DNA of 47,697 bases from Caldilineaceae bacterium. GTDB lineage: Bacteria; Chloroflexota; Anaerolineae; Caldilineales; Caldilineaceae. The position numbers and the translations under genes were made by a program. Location of the stretch: NCBI GenBank assembly GCA_019637645.1, contig JAHBVH010000066.1, forward strand, positions 1 through 47,697. The letters are read 5' to 3'. The notes under the pieces were generated by a model. It was not told where the DNA came from, did no database searches, and saw nothing but the letters and a program-made list of their open reading frames with translations. This document shows positions 15,095 through 23,490 of this stretch, one piece after another (within the stretch, counting starts at the first letter, position 1; the number at the start of each line of letters is the position of its first letter).

Positions 15095-15916
15095 CTACGC
15101 CATCATGACTTCCCGCTTGGCAATGGGTTGGGTGTTAAATTTATATCCAGCACCCCGCACTGTCACCAAATAGTTGGGGTCGGAAGGATCTTCTTCAATC
15201 TTTTCACGCAGGCGGCGCACGGCCACTTCGACCAAATTGGTACCACCGGCCAGATCATAACCCCAAACCGTTTGGAATAGATCATTTTTGCTCACGGGGC
15301 GATCCGGCACGCTCATCAAGTGGCGCAGCAGTTGATATTCGGTCGGGGTTAGATGAACGGTTTTTTCGCGGACTTTCACTTGGTGGAGTTCGTCGTTGAG
15401 CACAACATCATGAAAGGCCATGACCCGCGGTTCGGTCCGTTCGGTGGCCCAGGAGACACGGCGCAAAATGGCCTGCAGCCGAACTTCAATTTCCCGGAAC
15501 GTGAAGGGCTTGCAAATATAATCATCCGCGCCCAAACTGAAGCCATAGACAATATCGTCAGGGCGGTTGAGGGCGGAGAGCATGACGATCGGTACATCAC
15601 TTTGGCGGCGCAATTCGGCACAGAGCGCAAAGCCATCAATTTCAGGCATCATCACGTCAAGCAGGACGAGGTCGATCTCCTGGGTTTCAAAGATCTGGCG
15701 CGCCTCACGACCATTGCGGGCCGTAAAGACTTTATACCCGATTTTTTGTAGTGAAATTTTCAGCAGCTCGCGCAAGGGATCTTCATCTTCTGCGACAAGA
15801 ATGCGAATTTCACGTTGAACCGCAACCTTATTTCTCGCGTCTTGAAAGATGGGAGGGATGATTCCCATACGAGTCGGATAGTTGTTATGGTGATTGAGGT
15901 GTGTATATTCACGCAT
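15095..15916 (-). CDS. OmpR/PhoB-family response regulator (orphan, second copy)
   Basis: 273 residues. After about 35 variable residues the receiver domain has 'RILVAEDEDPLRELL', 'DLVLLDVMMPEIDGFAL' (phospho-acceptor Asp) and 'YICKPFTFREIEVRL'. The winged-helix domain has 'LTPTEYQLLRHLMSVPDRPVSKND' and 'YLVTVRGAGYKF'. The layout and sequence are close to the regulator at 10603-11427, so they are paralogues, and neither has a kinase partner nearby. The exact start is uncertain within the first 35 residues. The hybrid kinase at 42394 carries its own receiver and is not an obvious partner. Confidence 0.9.
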   Translation of the reverse strand: MREYTHLNHHNNYPTRMGIIPPIFQDARNKVAVQREIRILVAEDEDPLRELLKISLQKIGYKVFTARNGREARQIFETQEIDLVLLDVMMPEIDGFALCAELRRQSDVPIVMLSALNRPDDIVYGFSLGADDYICKPFTFREIEVRLQAILRRVSWATERTEPRVMAFHDVVLNDELHQVKVREKTVHLTPTEYQLLRHLMSVPDRPVSKNDLFQTVWGYDLAGGTNLVEVAVRRLREKIEEDPSDPNYLVTVRGAGYKFNTQPIAKREVMMA

Positions 15917-16040
15917 TGGTCTTTACTTCCCGCTAAGATTACGTAGTCACTACGATGATTGACGAATGAGTGTTCGCTACTTTCTACTTATATTAATCGG
16001 GTTTCACACGCAAATCCTTCGCGGGAATTTGACCAATTTT

Positions 16041-16070
16041 CGATGAATTTCAAAAAAAGAGGTGAATTTC
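16041..16070 (-). promoter_or_regulatory. Direct repeat TGAATTTC x2 upstream of the response regulator (possible operator)
   Basis: TGAATTTC occurs at 16044-16051 and 16063-16070, 19 bp apart, separated by an A-tract, in the 292-bp gap upstream of the second regulator. OmpR-class proteins often bind such direct repeats on one DNA face, so autoregulation is possible, but the spacing is not a perfect two turns. Confidence 0.25.
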
Positions 16071-16208
16071 GGCAAAAGTAGGCTATTTTGCCTACGAAAT
16101 GTATCCGGCCTGGTAGCTTCCCTACGACAATTTCTAAAAGATAGGCTAAAAACCGTGGGTGAATGATGGTGCAAGTGGTGGGCTAATGGTTGGAGGGGTG
16201 GCGTATTT

Positions 16209-16742
16209 TTAGGAAAGGAGCGCGTAGCGGCTATGTTGTAGATGACAGACCGCGACGGCAACTCCGTCAGCCGCGTCGTCGGGATGAGGTGGGGCCGCTA
16301 ACATGAGAATGCGTTGGACCATCTCTTGGATCTGGCGTTTGTCGGCATTGCCATACCCTGTAATCGCCTGTTTGACTTCGGCTGGGGTATATTCCGCAAT
16401 GGGAATGCCTACTTCGGCCGCGGCCACCAGCAGAACGCCTCTAGCTTGCCCAACGGTGATGGCTGTGGTGACGTTGCGGCCAAAGAAGAGCTTTTCGATG
16501 GCTACTTCGTCCGGCTGAAATTCATGGAGGAGCGCTTTCATGTCTTGGAAGAGTTCCAGCAGCCGTAAAGGCATGGCTTGGCTGGCTTGGGTACGCAAGA
16601 CGCCACAAGCCAGCAACTCGTAGTCGCCGGTTACCGTTTTGGCGACAACGCCATAGCCCGTAATGGCGGTGCCTGGATCGATCCCAAGCACCACCCGTTC
16701 TACGGCTACAGGCGTTACCGAATTGGTCTGCTTCCTACTCAT
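16209..16742 (-). CDS. ruvC: Crossover junction endodeoxyribonuclease RuvC
   Basis: 177 residues. The RNase H-like fold starts 'ERVVLGIDPGTAITGYGVV' (first catalytic Asp), continues with 'EVAIEKLFFGRNVTTAITVGQARGVLL' (Glu), and ends with 'PHPDDAADGVAVAVCH' (the last acidic residues). RuvC resolves Holliday junctions by symmetric cleavage. The ATG is 2 bp after the YebC stop, the widespread yebC-ruvC pairing. The 12-residue N-terminus before the fold is slightly longer than usual. Confidence 0.94.
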   Translation of the reverse strand: MSRKQTNSVTPVAVERVVLGIDPGTAITGYGVVAKTVTGDYELLACGVLRTQASQAMPLRLLELFQDMKALLHEFQPDEVAIEKLFFGRNVTTAITVGQARGVLLVAAAEVGIPIAEYTPAEVKQAITGYGNADKRQIQEMVQRILMLAAPPHPDDAADGVAVAVCHLQHSRYALLS

Positions 16743-16744
16743 GA

Positions 16745-17512
16745 CTAGGCAAACTGCGCAACCACCGCTTCGGTCAGTTCGAGATTATGATATACCGTGC
16801 TAACGTCATCCATCTCTTCCAGATTCTCGATCAAAGTGAGTACGGCCGCGGCCTCGCTGGCATTAAGCTCAAGCGTGGTATTGGGCTGCATGATCAGCTC
16901 GGATTGGTCTGGCGTAAAGCCATTGTCGCGCAAGAGTTGGGTAATCTGCCCTAGATCGGCCCGTTCGGTATAGACTTCGACCGCATCGTCGCTCACTTGA
17001 ACGTCGGTTGCGCCCCCTTCTAGCGCGACCATAAAGAGCGCATCGGGATCAATGCCAGTTTCGTCGCCATCTTCGTCTAAGCGGTTAAAGACAATATAGC
17101 CCCGTTCGGTAAACTGCCAGGCCACCGAGCCTGGTTCTCCCAAACTGCCGTTGGCCCGATTGAAATGATAGCGCAGATCCGAAGTTGTGCGGTTGCGGTT
17201 ATCGCTGAGGCAATTAGCCAGAATGGCAATCCCATGGGGGCCATAGCCTTCATAGACAATCTCTTCGATCACAGCGGCATCTTTTTCTAGCCCAGCCCCA
17301 CGCCGAATCGCACGCTCGATATTGTCTTTGGGCATATTTTCGGCTTTGGCTTTGTCCACCGCTAGGCGCAACCCAAAGTTGGTGTTCACATCGGCACCCA
17401 TGCGCGCCGCCACTTGAATTTCGCGGGCTAACTTAGTAAATACTTTGCCACGGGCCGCATCTGCTGCCCCTTTTTTGCGTTTAATTGTCGCCCATTTAGA
17501 ATGTCCGGACAT
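16745..17512 (-). CDS. yebC: YebC/PmpR family protein (translation/transcription factor)
   Basis: 255 residues, standard length. The opening 'MSGHSKWATIKRKKGAADAARGKVFTKLAREI' and the segment 'EGYGPHGIAILANCLSDNRNRT' are diagnostic of the family. Members were first described as transcription regulators; more recent work on YebC proteins connects them with ribosome stalling at proline-rich stretches. In that light the presence of EF-P 3 kb away on the same strand is of interest. Translation is probably coupled to ruvC. Confidence 0.93.
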   Translation of the reverse strand: MSGHSKWATIKRKKGAADAARGKVFTKLAREIQVAARMGADVNTNFGLRLAVDKAKAENMPKDNIERAIRRGAGLEKDAAVIEEIVYEGYGPHGIAILANCLSDNRNRTTSDLRYHFNRANGSLGEPGSVAWQFTERGYIVFNRLDEDGDETGIDPDALFMVALEGGATDVQVSDDAVEVYTERADLGQITQLLRDNGFTPDQSELIMQPNTTLELNASEAAAVLTLIENLEEMDDVSTVYHNLELTEAVVAQFA

Positions 17513-17694
17513 TTTTTATTCCCTTCTCACCTTGTCGCACGCGGCTATTCCGGCTTTCTGCGTAGTTGACCCGGCTTATCCGCGGTATCAGCTAAATCCG
17601 TGTTCAATTTCATCCCTGTGATTGGCTACCGTCTTAGGCTTGCTTGACCCTATTGTACCATAAGCCCGGATTGTCTGGGTAGGGATAGTGTCTG

Positions 17695-19371
17695 TTAGTT
17701 TTCAACCGATGCCAACACGGCTTTGACGTTGGTATGCTTGCTCGCTTGCTCTACGCGGCGCACTTCGGCTGCTTGCAAAAAGGCCAAGAAGAGCGGGTGG
17801 GGCCGATTGGGGCGGCTCTTAAACTCGGGATGAAACTGGCTACCCAGCATAAAGGGATGCTCTTTTAGCTCCGAGATCTCCACCAGCCGGCCATCGGGAG
17901 AAAGGCCACTAAAGACTACCCCATGTTCTTCGAGCAAGGCACGATAGTGATTGTTAAATTCAAAACGATGGCGATGGCGTTCTTGGATCACGGTGCCGTG
18001 GCCTTGTTGTTGGTAGGCTGCCGCCGCGTGGGTGCCGGGCTTTAACTCACAAGGATAGACGCCCAGCCGCATGGTACCCCCCATATCAGCAATATCCCGC
18101 TGATCGGCCATTAAGTCGATGATGGGATATTCGGTATTGATATCAAATTCGGTGCTATTGGGATCATCCGATTGCAGGATATTCCGCGCCTTCTCAATAC
18201 ACATCACCTGCATGCCCAGACAGAGGCCCAAGTAGGGCACTTGGTGTTCACGGGCATAGCGGGCCGCCACCACCTTGCCTTCGATGCCGCGATAGCCAAA
18301 GCCACCAGGCACCACAATGCCGTCAACCTCGGTAAGGCGTTCGTGCTCACGGCCCTTCTCCAAATCTTCGGAGCTGATCCAATGGATAGCTACATCGCGC
18401 CCAATGGCAAGACCAGCGTGGATCAAAGACTCTTTCACACTTAAATAGGCATCTTCCAGCTCAATATATTTACCCACCAGGCCAATCCGAACGACGGGCT
18501 TTTCGCGGCGGGCTTCCTGCACCAAATGTTTCCACTCGGCCAAGCCTTGGGTCGCATCGCGGGTGGCGGTGAGATTCAGCTGGCGGACCAACCACTGGCC
18601 GAGCCCGGTTGCCTCTAGATCAATCGGCACGGCATAGATGGTGTCGGTGGTGACGATGGGCACGACGGCGGCTTGGTCAACATCGCAGAAGAGGGCTGTC
18701 TTGGCTAGCACATCTTCTTCTACCGCATGATCGCTGCGGAGGACAATCACATCGGGATGGATCCCAATGCCGCGTAATTCGCGCACGCTGTGTTGGGTGG
18801 GTTTGGTCTTTAGTTCTTTGCTAGCGGCCAAATAAGGTAGCCACGTAACATGAATATAGAGGGTGTTGTTGCGGCCAACGTCCTTACGCATCTGGCGAAT
18901 GGCCTCCAGGAAGGGCAGCCCTTCAATATCGCCAACCGTACCGCCGATCTCAATAATCAGAACATCGGCTTGCGAATCGCGCGCGGTGAGGCCAATGCGG
19001 CGCTTGATCTCGTTGGTAACATGGGGTACCACTTGGATAGTGCCGCCCAGATAATCGCCCCGCCGTTCTTGGCTGATCACATAATTGTAAATCTGGCCGC
19101 TGGTGACATTGCACAGCTTGCTTAGATTTTCATCGACAAACCGTTCATAGTGGCCTAGATCGAGATCGGTTTCGGCGCCATCGTCAGTGACAAAAACCTC
19201 ACCATGTTGATAGGGCGACATGGTCCCCGGATCCACATTTAAATAGGGATCTAGTTTCATTGTGGCCACGCTGACCCCACGCGCCTTTAAGATCCGGCCA
19301 ATCGAGGCGGTCGTGACCCCTTTGCCAAGTCCCGAAAGCACACCGCCAGTCACAAAAATATATTTTGTCAT
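17695..19371 (-). CDS. pyrG: CTP synthase
   Basis: 558 residues. The N-terminal synthetase begins 'KYIFVTGGVLSGLGKGVTTASIGRILK' (P-loop) and includes 'DPYLNVDPGTMSPYQHGEVFVTDDGAETDLDLGHYERF' (in pieces, the CTP/UTP and Mg sites). The C-terminal class I amidotransferase has the nucleophile motif 'YLGLCLGMQ' and the His-Glu pair in 'GSQFHPEFKSRP'. It makes CTP from UTP, ATP and glutamine. It is monocistronic or nearly so. Confidence 0.96.
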   Translation of the reverse strand: MTKYIFVTGGVLSGLGKGVTTASIGRILKARGVSVATMKLDPYLNVDPGTMSPYQHGEVFVTDDGAETDLDLGHYERFVDENLSKLCNVTSGQIYNYVISQERRGDYLGGTIQVVPHVTNEIKRRIGLTARDSQADVLIIEIGGTVGDIEGLPFLEAIRQMRKDVGRNNTLYIHVTWLPYLAASKELKTKPTQHSVRELRGIGIHPDVIVLRSDHAVEEDVLAKTALFCDVDQAAVVPIVTTDTIYAVPIDLEATGLGQWLVRQLNLTATRDATQGLAEWKHLVQEARREKPVVRIGLVGKYIELEDAYLSVKESLIHAGLAIGRDVAIHWISSEDLEKGREHERLTEVDGIVVPGGFGYRGIEGKVVAARYAREHQVPYLGLCLGMQVMCIEKARNILQSDDPNSTEFDINTEYPIIDLMADQRDIADMGGTMRLGVYPCELKPGTHAAAAYQQQGHGTVIQERHRHRFEFNNHYRALLEEHGVVFSGLSPDGRLVEISELKEHPFMLGSQFHPEFKSRPNRPHPLFLAFLQAAEVRRVEQASKHTNVKAVLASVEN

Positions 19372-19707
19372 ACTCTTGCCTCATTATTTTGTCTGCAAGC
19401 ACACTTGCGTCGCGAAAAAGTTCCATAAAATTGAATCGATGAACCAACGCTATTTTGCTTATCAGTAAGCAATCAAGCCTAAGATTTTACCACTACCCAA
19501 ACGAGTTGACGAACTAGGCTTTTGCCAAAATGCAACATCCTCTTGCTGCACAATCAGGCCGCGGCTTCGCCAATGTACCGACGAAGGGCACCTTCTCGTA
19601 GGGTAGAACTCATGTAAAGCTAGAGGTGACCGGTTTGCTAAAACCAGTCACCTCTAGCACTAGGTAATTTCTATGTTTGTGGAGGGGAACGACCTAGCCG
19701 CGCGGCG
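19372..19707 (-). terminator. Gap with an 18-bp-arm terminator hairpin (19619-19658)
   Basis: GCTAGAGGTGACCGGTTT (19619-19636) and AAACCAGTCACCTCTAGC (19641-19658) pair with one mismatch around a 4-nt loop. On the minus strand TTTACAT follows. This ends the GNAT/Fe-S oxidoreductase transcript before pyrG. The rest of the 336-bp gap shows no gene and presumably holds the pyrG promoter. Confidence 0.6.
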
Positions 19708-20175
19708 CTATAAAACCAAGCGATAACGACATTTCTGCCGCTCGCCATGGTAATACATATCAATATGCGGTGGGATGTCTACGATCTCGACCAACTCAAG
19801 CCCGGCCAACTCACAGCTGCGGCGGGAGGCCCAATTGTCAGGATTGCAGGTGATCCAGAGCGTACCCAGCGCATGGGCACGCGCCAGGGGAATGAGAAGC
19901 TGTACAGCGCGCGCCGCAAAGTGATGGCCGCGATACGCGCTGTGGACACGGTAGCCAATATGCCCGCCATACATGAGCAAGTTGTGCATTTGCCCAATGC
20001 GTAGGTCGATGCGTCCCATCTCCACCGCACGATCCAGGCGGGTCATCTTAAAGCGGTAGCTGGGGGCAATTTCCCGCACGGGATCGCCCAGATCGCGTTC
20101 GACTAGCTGGAGGATCAGTTCATCATCGACCAACAAGCCGGGATCAAGAAATTTGAACATAGTCTCTTCTCGCAT
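19708..20175 (-). CDS. GNAT-family N-acetyltransferase
   Basis: 155 residues from the ATG at 20175, which overlaps the stop of the Fe-S oxidoreductase gene (TAATG); a second ATG at 20160 is possible. The central segment 'GGHIGYRVHSAYRGHHFAARAVQLLIPLARAHAL' is the acetyl-CoA-binding motif A (R/Q-x-x-G-x-G/A), and 'TCNPDNWASRRSCELAGLELVE' is motif B with the Asn-x-x-S-x-R pattern of RimJ/RimL-type enzymes. It acetylates an unknown amine or protein N-terminus. The tight overlap suggests co-expression with the electron-transfer protein. Confidence 0.85.
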   Translation of the reverse strand: MREETMFKFLDPGLLVDDELILQLVERDLGDPVREIAPSYRFKMTRLDRAVEMGRIDLRIGQMHNLLMYGGHIGYRVHSAYRGHHFAARAVQLLIPLARAHALGTLWITCNPDNWASRRSCELAGLELVEIVDIPPHIDMYYHGERQKCRYRLVL

Positions 20176-22199
20176 TAGGCCAATCGTTCGGCAATAATCT
20201 CGGCCACATCCTTCACCTGCATGGTCGTTTTACCCTCTTTCGCGGCATCACTGAGCATGGTGAGACAGAAAGGGCAACCGACTGCCAAAGTCCCCGCGCC
20301 CGTACTCTCAGCTTCACGGTAGCGATTGGCGTTGACGGCTTCGGCGTTAGGTCCAACGCCATGCTCCTCTTCCTTCCACATTTGCGCACCGCCCGCACCA
20401 CAGCAGAAGGACTGTTTGCCATGGCGTGGCATCTCTACCATAAACGCGTCGGTGCTACCCAATACTTGGCGGGGTTCAGCGAGAATGCCATTGTGGCGGC
20501 CCAGGTAGCAGGGATCATGAAAGGTGATGCGGTCGATCTCCCCATGACTTTTGCTGACACTGATCTTCTTGGCCGCGGTTAATTCCGAGAGCAGTTGGGT
20601 GTGGTGGATCACTTCGTAGTGGCCGCCATATTGGGGATACTCTTTGCTCAAGGTATGCAAACAGTGGGGACATGTCGTGACAATGCGTTTGGGCTTGGCT
20701 TCATTGAGGGTCTCAATATTGGCTTTTGCCATTTCGTAGAAGAGATATTCATTCCCGGCGCGGCGTGCGGCGTCGCCCGTGCAACTCTCCGCTTCGCCCA
20801 GGACGGCATAGTTGAGCCCAGCAGCATTGAGCACTTTGGCAAAGGCTTGGGCCACCTGTTGCGCACGCGGGTCATAGGCGGGCGCACAGCCCACCCACCA
20901 GAGCAGATCGGGTGCTGGATTTTCCTCCACCGTGGGCACGGCTAAACCGTTTGCCCATTTCATCCGCTCGCGTGCGCTTTGGTTCCACGGGTTGCCATTG
21001 CGTTCCATCCCGCGGAAGGCTGTCTTAAGTTCACTAGGGAATTCATCTTCCATCAAGACCTGCCGCCGCCGCATGTAGAGAATATCAAACATTGGCTCAT
21101 TGCCCACAGGGCAGATGTCAATACACGCGCCACAAGCCGTACACGCCCACATGGCCGACTCGCTGATCGCATAGTCAAGCAGGGTAAAGGCGCTGCTTTG
21201 GCCAGCGGCAAGTTCTTCGAGATGCTGGTTGAGATAATACCGTTTGTTCACTTCGAGAGCAGAAGGAGAAAGCTCTTTGCCCGTGACATAGGCCGGACAG
21301 ACATCTTGACACCGATTACACATAATACAGGCATAGGCATCGACCAAGTGCGTCCATGGCAAATCCTCGACCTTGGCTACACCAAACTCTTCGATCGACT
21401 CATCTTCAAAGTTGATCGGGGTCAGGGTGCCCAAAGAAGTGCGTTCCGGCTTGGTGGCAAAGTTGACCCCAGCCATGAGCAGGTGAAAATGCTTCGTATA
21501 AGGAAAGTAGGGGATAAAGAGCAGGATCAACCCAAGCGCACCCCACCAACCAATATGCTGCCCGAGTACCAGCGCACTGTCACTCCACCCAGCCCACGCT
21601 TGGCTCAGAAGATGAGCAAAGGGCTGGCCCCAATCACCACCGTGACGGGCCACGGCAAAACTTTCTCCCACCAGCCGAAAGCCAACGTGAAAAAGAATAA
21701 AGAGACCGACAAGCAAGGAATCGCGCCGGATCGCGCCAGCCTGCACTGGTTCGCTGAGCTTGACATTCGCTCGGTAAGTCAGCGCGCGGCTGTTAAAGAC
21801 AAAGCGGCGCACAAGAAAATAGAGCATCCCCACCAGCACTCCCGCGGTGGCGAGATCCGCTGCCAACCGGTAGAGCAGGCCAAGCAGATTATCCCCCAAG
21901 AAGGTAACAGGAAAGAAGCCTTGAACAACATCCCCCAAATTGACTAAAAAATAAAAGACAAACCCCCACGCAATCAGCGCGTGAAACAGACTCGCCACAG
22001 TGCGCGTCTTCCAGATCGAGGCAAAGGTCAGCCACTTTTTCAGGGCATCGACGATACGCGTTTGGATCGCAGCCGCGGTTGGCAGCTCGCCCGTGCCGCG
22101 CCGAATCACCAGATAGACGGATCGAAAGCCGACCCAGGCATAGGCTAGGGCACCGACCAGCAGGGCAACGAATAAAACTTTTTCACTCAGTGTTAACAT
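20175..22199 (-). CDS. Membrane-anchored Fe-S oxidoreductase (HdrD/GlpC-like, with NarI-like membrane domain)
   Basis: 674 residues. Five hydrophobic helices occupy residues 5-230, including 'LFHALIAWGFVFYFL', as in NarI-like domains. Two [4Fe-4S] motifs follow: C291xxCxxCxxxCP and C353xxCxxCxxxCP. The C-terminal half carries CCG-type domains: C473, C510/C513, then C564, CC599/600, C642/C645. This layout matches bacterial (Fe-S)-binding proteins related to heterodisulfide reductase D, thought to pass electrons from electron-transfer flavoproteins or similar donors to quinone. The first CCG repeat is degenerate (one Cys in place of CCG). GAAGGA precedes the ATG. No etf genes are adjacent. Confidence 0.88.
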   Translation of the reverse strand: MLTLSEKVLFVALLVGALAYAWVGFRSVYLVIRRGTGELPTAAAIQTRIVDALKKWLTFASIWKTRTVASLFHALIAWGFVFYFLVNLGDVVQGFFPVTFLGDNLLGLLYRLAADLATAGVLVGMLYFLVRRFVFNSRALTYRANVKLSEPVQAGAIRRDSLLVGLFILFHVGFRLVGESFAVARHGGDWGQPFAHLLSQAWAGWSDSALVLGQHIGWWGALGLILLFIPYFPYTKHFHLLMAGVNFATKPERTSLGTLTPINFEDESIEEFGVAKVEDLPWTHLVDAYACIMCNRCQDVCPAYVTGKELSPSALEVNKRYYLNQHLEELAAGQSSAFTLLDYAISESAMWACTACGACIDICPVGNEPMFDILYMRRRQVLMEDEFPSELKTAFRGMERNGNPWNQSARERMKWANGLAVPTVEENPAPDLLWWVGCAPAYDPRAQQVAQAFAKVLNAAGLNYAVLGEAESCTGDAARRAGNEYLFYEMAKANIETLNEAKPKRIVTTCPHCLHTLSKEYPQYGGHYEVIHHTQLLSELTAAKKISVSKSHGEIDRITFHDPCYLGRHNGILAEPRQVLGSTDAFMVEMPRHGKQSFCCGAGGAQMWKEEEHGVGPNAEAVNANRYREAESTGAGTLAVGCPFCLTMLSDAAKEGKTTMQVKDVAEIIAERLA

Positions 22200-22510
22200 G
22201 CATTGCTATCCTTCTCTCAGCGGCAGTCATGATGTACAGCTACTATGTTATCAAGAGATAAGGAAATGCTGAAAAACTGCGGGGCGTGGAAGAGGAGAGC
22301 GGGAGACTGGCATCCAGTTGCCGAGGCGACTTCGCACGGTCAGCCGCGGGTTTATGAAGATGATGAAAATAAATTGGTAAATCGCCCACGCCCAACAGGC
22401 CCCCGAACAGCCCCGGGCTAGCCAGCGACACCGGCTAAAGCCCGCTTCCGCGGGCGTTGTTCACTAGCCTGGCGCTTCAGCGCCGGGTGAACAGCGTATC
22501 CCGAACATTT
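22200..22510. repeat. REP-like palindromic region between Fe-S oxidoreductase and CbiR-like genes
   Basis: No gene. CCGGCTAAAGCCCGCTTC (22431-22448) recurs exactly but inverted at 32244-32261, and in both places GCGTTGTTC is next to it. It is followed by hairpins GCGGGC-type and GGCGCTTCAGCGCC (about 22470-22485). This is a dispersed non-coding repeat family. Confidence 0.7.
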
Positions 22511-23353
22511 TTAACCTTCATTCGCCCTACTGCGTTGGCAGCGGTCGAGGCTGGCGTGGAGGGCCTCTAGCGATGACCAGAAATCCGCCTCGCCGAAAAT
22601 TTCCAAGGTGAGGACACCCGTATAGCCTTGGCGCAAGAGCAAGGTGATGATCGGATCGAGTTGGGCTGGAGACAAATGGGCCAACGATTGATGGTCGCGC
22701 CCCTCATGGAGGCCATGGAGGTGAATGACGCGCGTTTGGGGCAGGGCTGCTGCGAGGAGGGGCAACGGCTCGTAACCATCGAGCCAGAGATGGCCAATAT
22801 CGAAACAACGGCTGGCCGTCGTCTGGTTGACCACCGGCTCGACAAAAGTGGGTGGATAGCCTTCCAGATTTTCGACGGCGAGTTGGCGGCCATCACCCAG
22901 CCAATCCGCCAAGTGTTGTAAGGTGGCGCTCATCGCTTGTTGCCATGCTGTTAACGTGGCCGGTGCTGTCGCCGGTGCGCGTACCGAGCGGCCTTCAAGA
23001 TGAAGCACATAGCTCCATGGCGTCAACGCGGCCGTCTGTGTGATAACGGCTTGAGCTTTCTGCATGGATGGATGAAGGATCGGGGGTGGGGCCGCCGTGA
23101 GATCCTCGATCAAATGGACGGTGTACGTGAGATCCTGGTCGCGCCCCAACGCCGCCAGCGCCGCGACTGTCGCGGCGCTGGGCAGGTTGCTCGGGCCGTC
23201 GGGGAGGTCAAACAGCACCAGTTGCATATCTTGCACATAATCCGCCAACCACTGGGCGTTGGGCAGCAGATCCGCGGCGATGATATACGAGGTTGTGCCA
23301 ACCCGAAAGGGGAGCTGACGGGTGCGGATGTTGAGAGAAGCGTGAGCCATCAT
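22511..23353 (-). CDS. CbiR-like cobamide-remodelling hydrolase (AP endonuclease 2 / sugar isomerase-like TIM barrel)
   Basis: 280 residues from the first ATG at 23353 (a TTG at 23380 is in frame; no clear ribosome-binding site for either). 'FRVGTTSYIIAADLLPNAQWLADYVQDMQLVLFD' at the N-terminus resembles the start of CbiR proteins, which hydrolyse the nucleotide loop of cobamides so the lower base can be replaced. Metal-binding segments typical of the xylose-isomerase-like fold follow: 'YVLHLEG', 'LAVENLEGYPP', 'RCFDIGHLWLDG', 'RVIHLHGLHEGRDHQ' and 'VLTLEIFGE'. The nearby CobS, CobQ, adenosyltransferase and corrinoid importer support the assignment. It could instead be an unrelated sugar-phosphate isomerase. 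Confidence 0.7.
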   Translation of the reverse strand: MMAHASLNIRTRQLPFRVGTTSYIIAADLLPNAQWLADYVQDMQLVLFDLPDGPSNLPSAATVAALAALGRDQDLTYTVHLIEDLTAAPPPILHPSMQKAQAVITQTAALTPWSYVLHLEGRSVRAPATAPATLTAWQQAMSATLQHLADWLGDGRQLAVENLEGYPPTFVEPVVNQTTASRCFDIGHLWLDGYEPLPLLAAALPQTRVIHLHGLHEGRDHQSLAHLSPAQLDPIITLLLRQGYTGVLTLEIFGEADFWSSLEALHASLDRCQRSRANEG

Positions 23354-23378
23354 GTCGTTAGAGCGGGCAGCTTTGCCC

Positions 23379-23409
23379 AAGCTGCCAGGTTTTCAAAACC
23401 TGGCAGCTT
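23379..23409. repeat. 31-bp near-perfect palindrome (AAGCTGCCAGGTTTT arms)
   Basis: 15-bp arms around a single C. It is the most intact copy of the CCAGGTTTTCAAAACCTGG family (others at 990, 5621, 14559, 14831). It separates the FTR1 gene from the CbiR-like gene. Confidence 0.8.
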
Positions 23410-23418
23410 TCTTTTCCC

Positions 23419-23490
23419 GTTGTGTAGGTCGTTGTGTAGGTCGTTGTGTAGGTCGTTGTGTAGGTCGTTGTGTAGGTCGTCGTTTAGGTT
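23419..23490. repeat. 12-bp tandem repeat (GTTGTGTAGGTC x5 + 1 degenerate)
   Basis: Five exact copies (23419-23478) and a sixth altered one (23479-23490) which contains the TAA stop codon of the FTR1 gene. Being 12 bp long it keeps every frame open; on the minus strand one frame reads DLHN repeats, but this is not the frame of the FTR1 gene. Confidence 0.9.

Noticed and set aside
20979..21947. Plus-strand frame of 322 codons opposite the Fe-S oxidoreductase
   Set aside because: Antisense shadow; the minus strand carries all cysteine motifs and membrane helices.
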